Source of the DNA: an uncultured Prevotella sp.
Lineage (GTDB): Bacteria; Bacteroidota; Bacteroidia; Bacteroidales; Bacteroidaceae
Direction: 5' to 3'
Assembly (NCBI GenBank): GCA_900762125.1
Contig: CAAFFL010000138.1
Location: 1 to 11,752 of the forward strand
DNA length: 11,752 bases
Position 1 is the stretch's first letter, and the number at the start of each line of letters is the position of its first letter. The translations under genes were made by a program, and so were the position numbers. Of the stretch, positions 11,644 to 11,752 are shown one piece after another. The notes beneath the pieces are model-generated. The model made no database searches and had not been told where the DNA came from. It worked only from the letters and a program-made list of their open reading frames with translations.

Positions 11644-11752
11644 TTATCTTCCACCCGTCACCACGGCCGTAAACCTTGGAAGGATCTTCTTCATGCACCA
11701 ATAAACTCCTACACAAGCAAAGCTTACAACGAGAGGCATTGCCAGTTGCACC
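11644..11752 (-). CDS. C-terminal end of a membrane protein, possibly acyltransferase-3 (partial)
   Basis: A minus frame enters from the right edge and ends at TAA 11644-11646. The 35 visible residues read VQLAMPLVVSFACVGVYWCM followed by KKILPRFTAVVTGGR. They form one hydrophobic membrane helix followed by a basic cytoplasmic-type tail. A last helix ending in a K-R-x-x-P...-GGR tail is what I recall for family 3 acyltransferases that O-acetylate surface sugars, which would fit the locus, but a flippase or other transporter is possible. The body of the gene lies outside the window. Confidence 0.5.
   Translation of the reverse strand, partial: VQLAMPLVVSFACVGVYWCMKKILPRFTAVVTGGR

Noticed and set aside
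11633..11654. GTG at 11654 as the start of the GT2-type gene
   Set aside because: It would overlap the upstream gene by 11 bp and add seven residues that do not belong to the first strand. ATG 11633 fits better.

Overview
The window looks like part of a surface-polysaccharide (capsule, exopolysaccharide or O-antigen type) locus from a member of the Bacteroidales, most likely Prevotella or a close relative. Four things suggest this: a WbpL-type initiating sugar-phosphate transferase next to a WbpV-type sugar-nucleotide reductase/epimerase, which commonly close such loci in Bacteroides and Prevotella; a promoter with the Bacteroidetes layout (TTTG, 20 nt, TAnnTTTG); an IS982-type transposase remnant of a kind common in the group; and the style of short intergenic repeats. 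No rRNA, tRNA or CRISPR was seen.

Nearly everything is transcribed right to left (minus strand). In transcription order: the last residues of an integral membrane protein, probably an acyltransferase-3 (11644-11752); two GT2 glycosyltransferases (10641-11633, 9544-10572); a chimeric scar made from the head of a GT2 gene and the tail of a GT4 gene (9128-9540); a GT2 with two odd internal insertions (8139-9128); a small coupled ORF (7984-8142); a deleted relic of an AAA ATPase (7711-7873); a GT4 (6600-7700); a CE4-type polysaccharide deacetylase (5485-6372); a second GT4 (4228-5406); an antitoxin-toxin pair with its own promoter and a palindrome (3339-4138); the reductase/epimerase (2347-3327); the WbpL-like enzyme (1372-2340); and an AT-richer GT2 (411-1340). 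Beyond it lie what looks like the last codons of an outer-membrane beta-barrel gene with its terminator (211-409), and a plus-strand transposase fragment at the left edge (1-192).

Likely division of labour: the WbpL-like enzyme starts the glycan on undecaprenyl phosphate, with the reductase/epimerase supplying its activated amino sugar. The GT4 and GT2 enzymes extend the repeat unit, and the acyltransferase and deacetylase decorate it. The polymerase and flippase are not in the window and presumably lie to the right.

The most unusual feature is a set of phased 7-bp tandem repeats inside intact reading frames: four units in the epimerase, eight in one GT4 and six in one GT2. Each array has a different heptamer and each falls in a likely surface loop. 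A G/C-rich hairpin repeat also sits inside the same GT2, and a related G/C-rich sequence follows the stop codon of the 4228 GT4. A second motif, GAACGC(A/T)AA, recurs at or near the stop codons of at least four genes. Together with two deletion scars, an inverted repeat around the deacetylase gene and an inserted toxin-antitoxin module, this suggests a locus repeatedly rearranged through short repeats.
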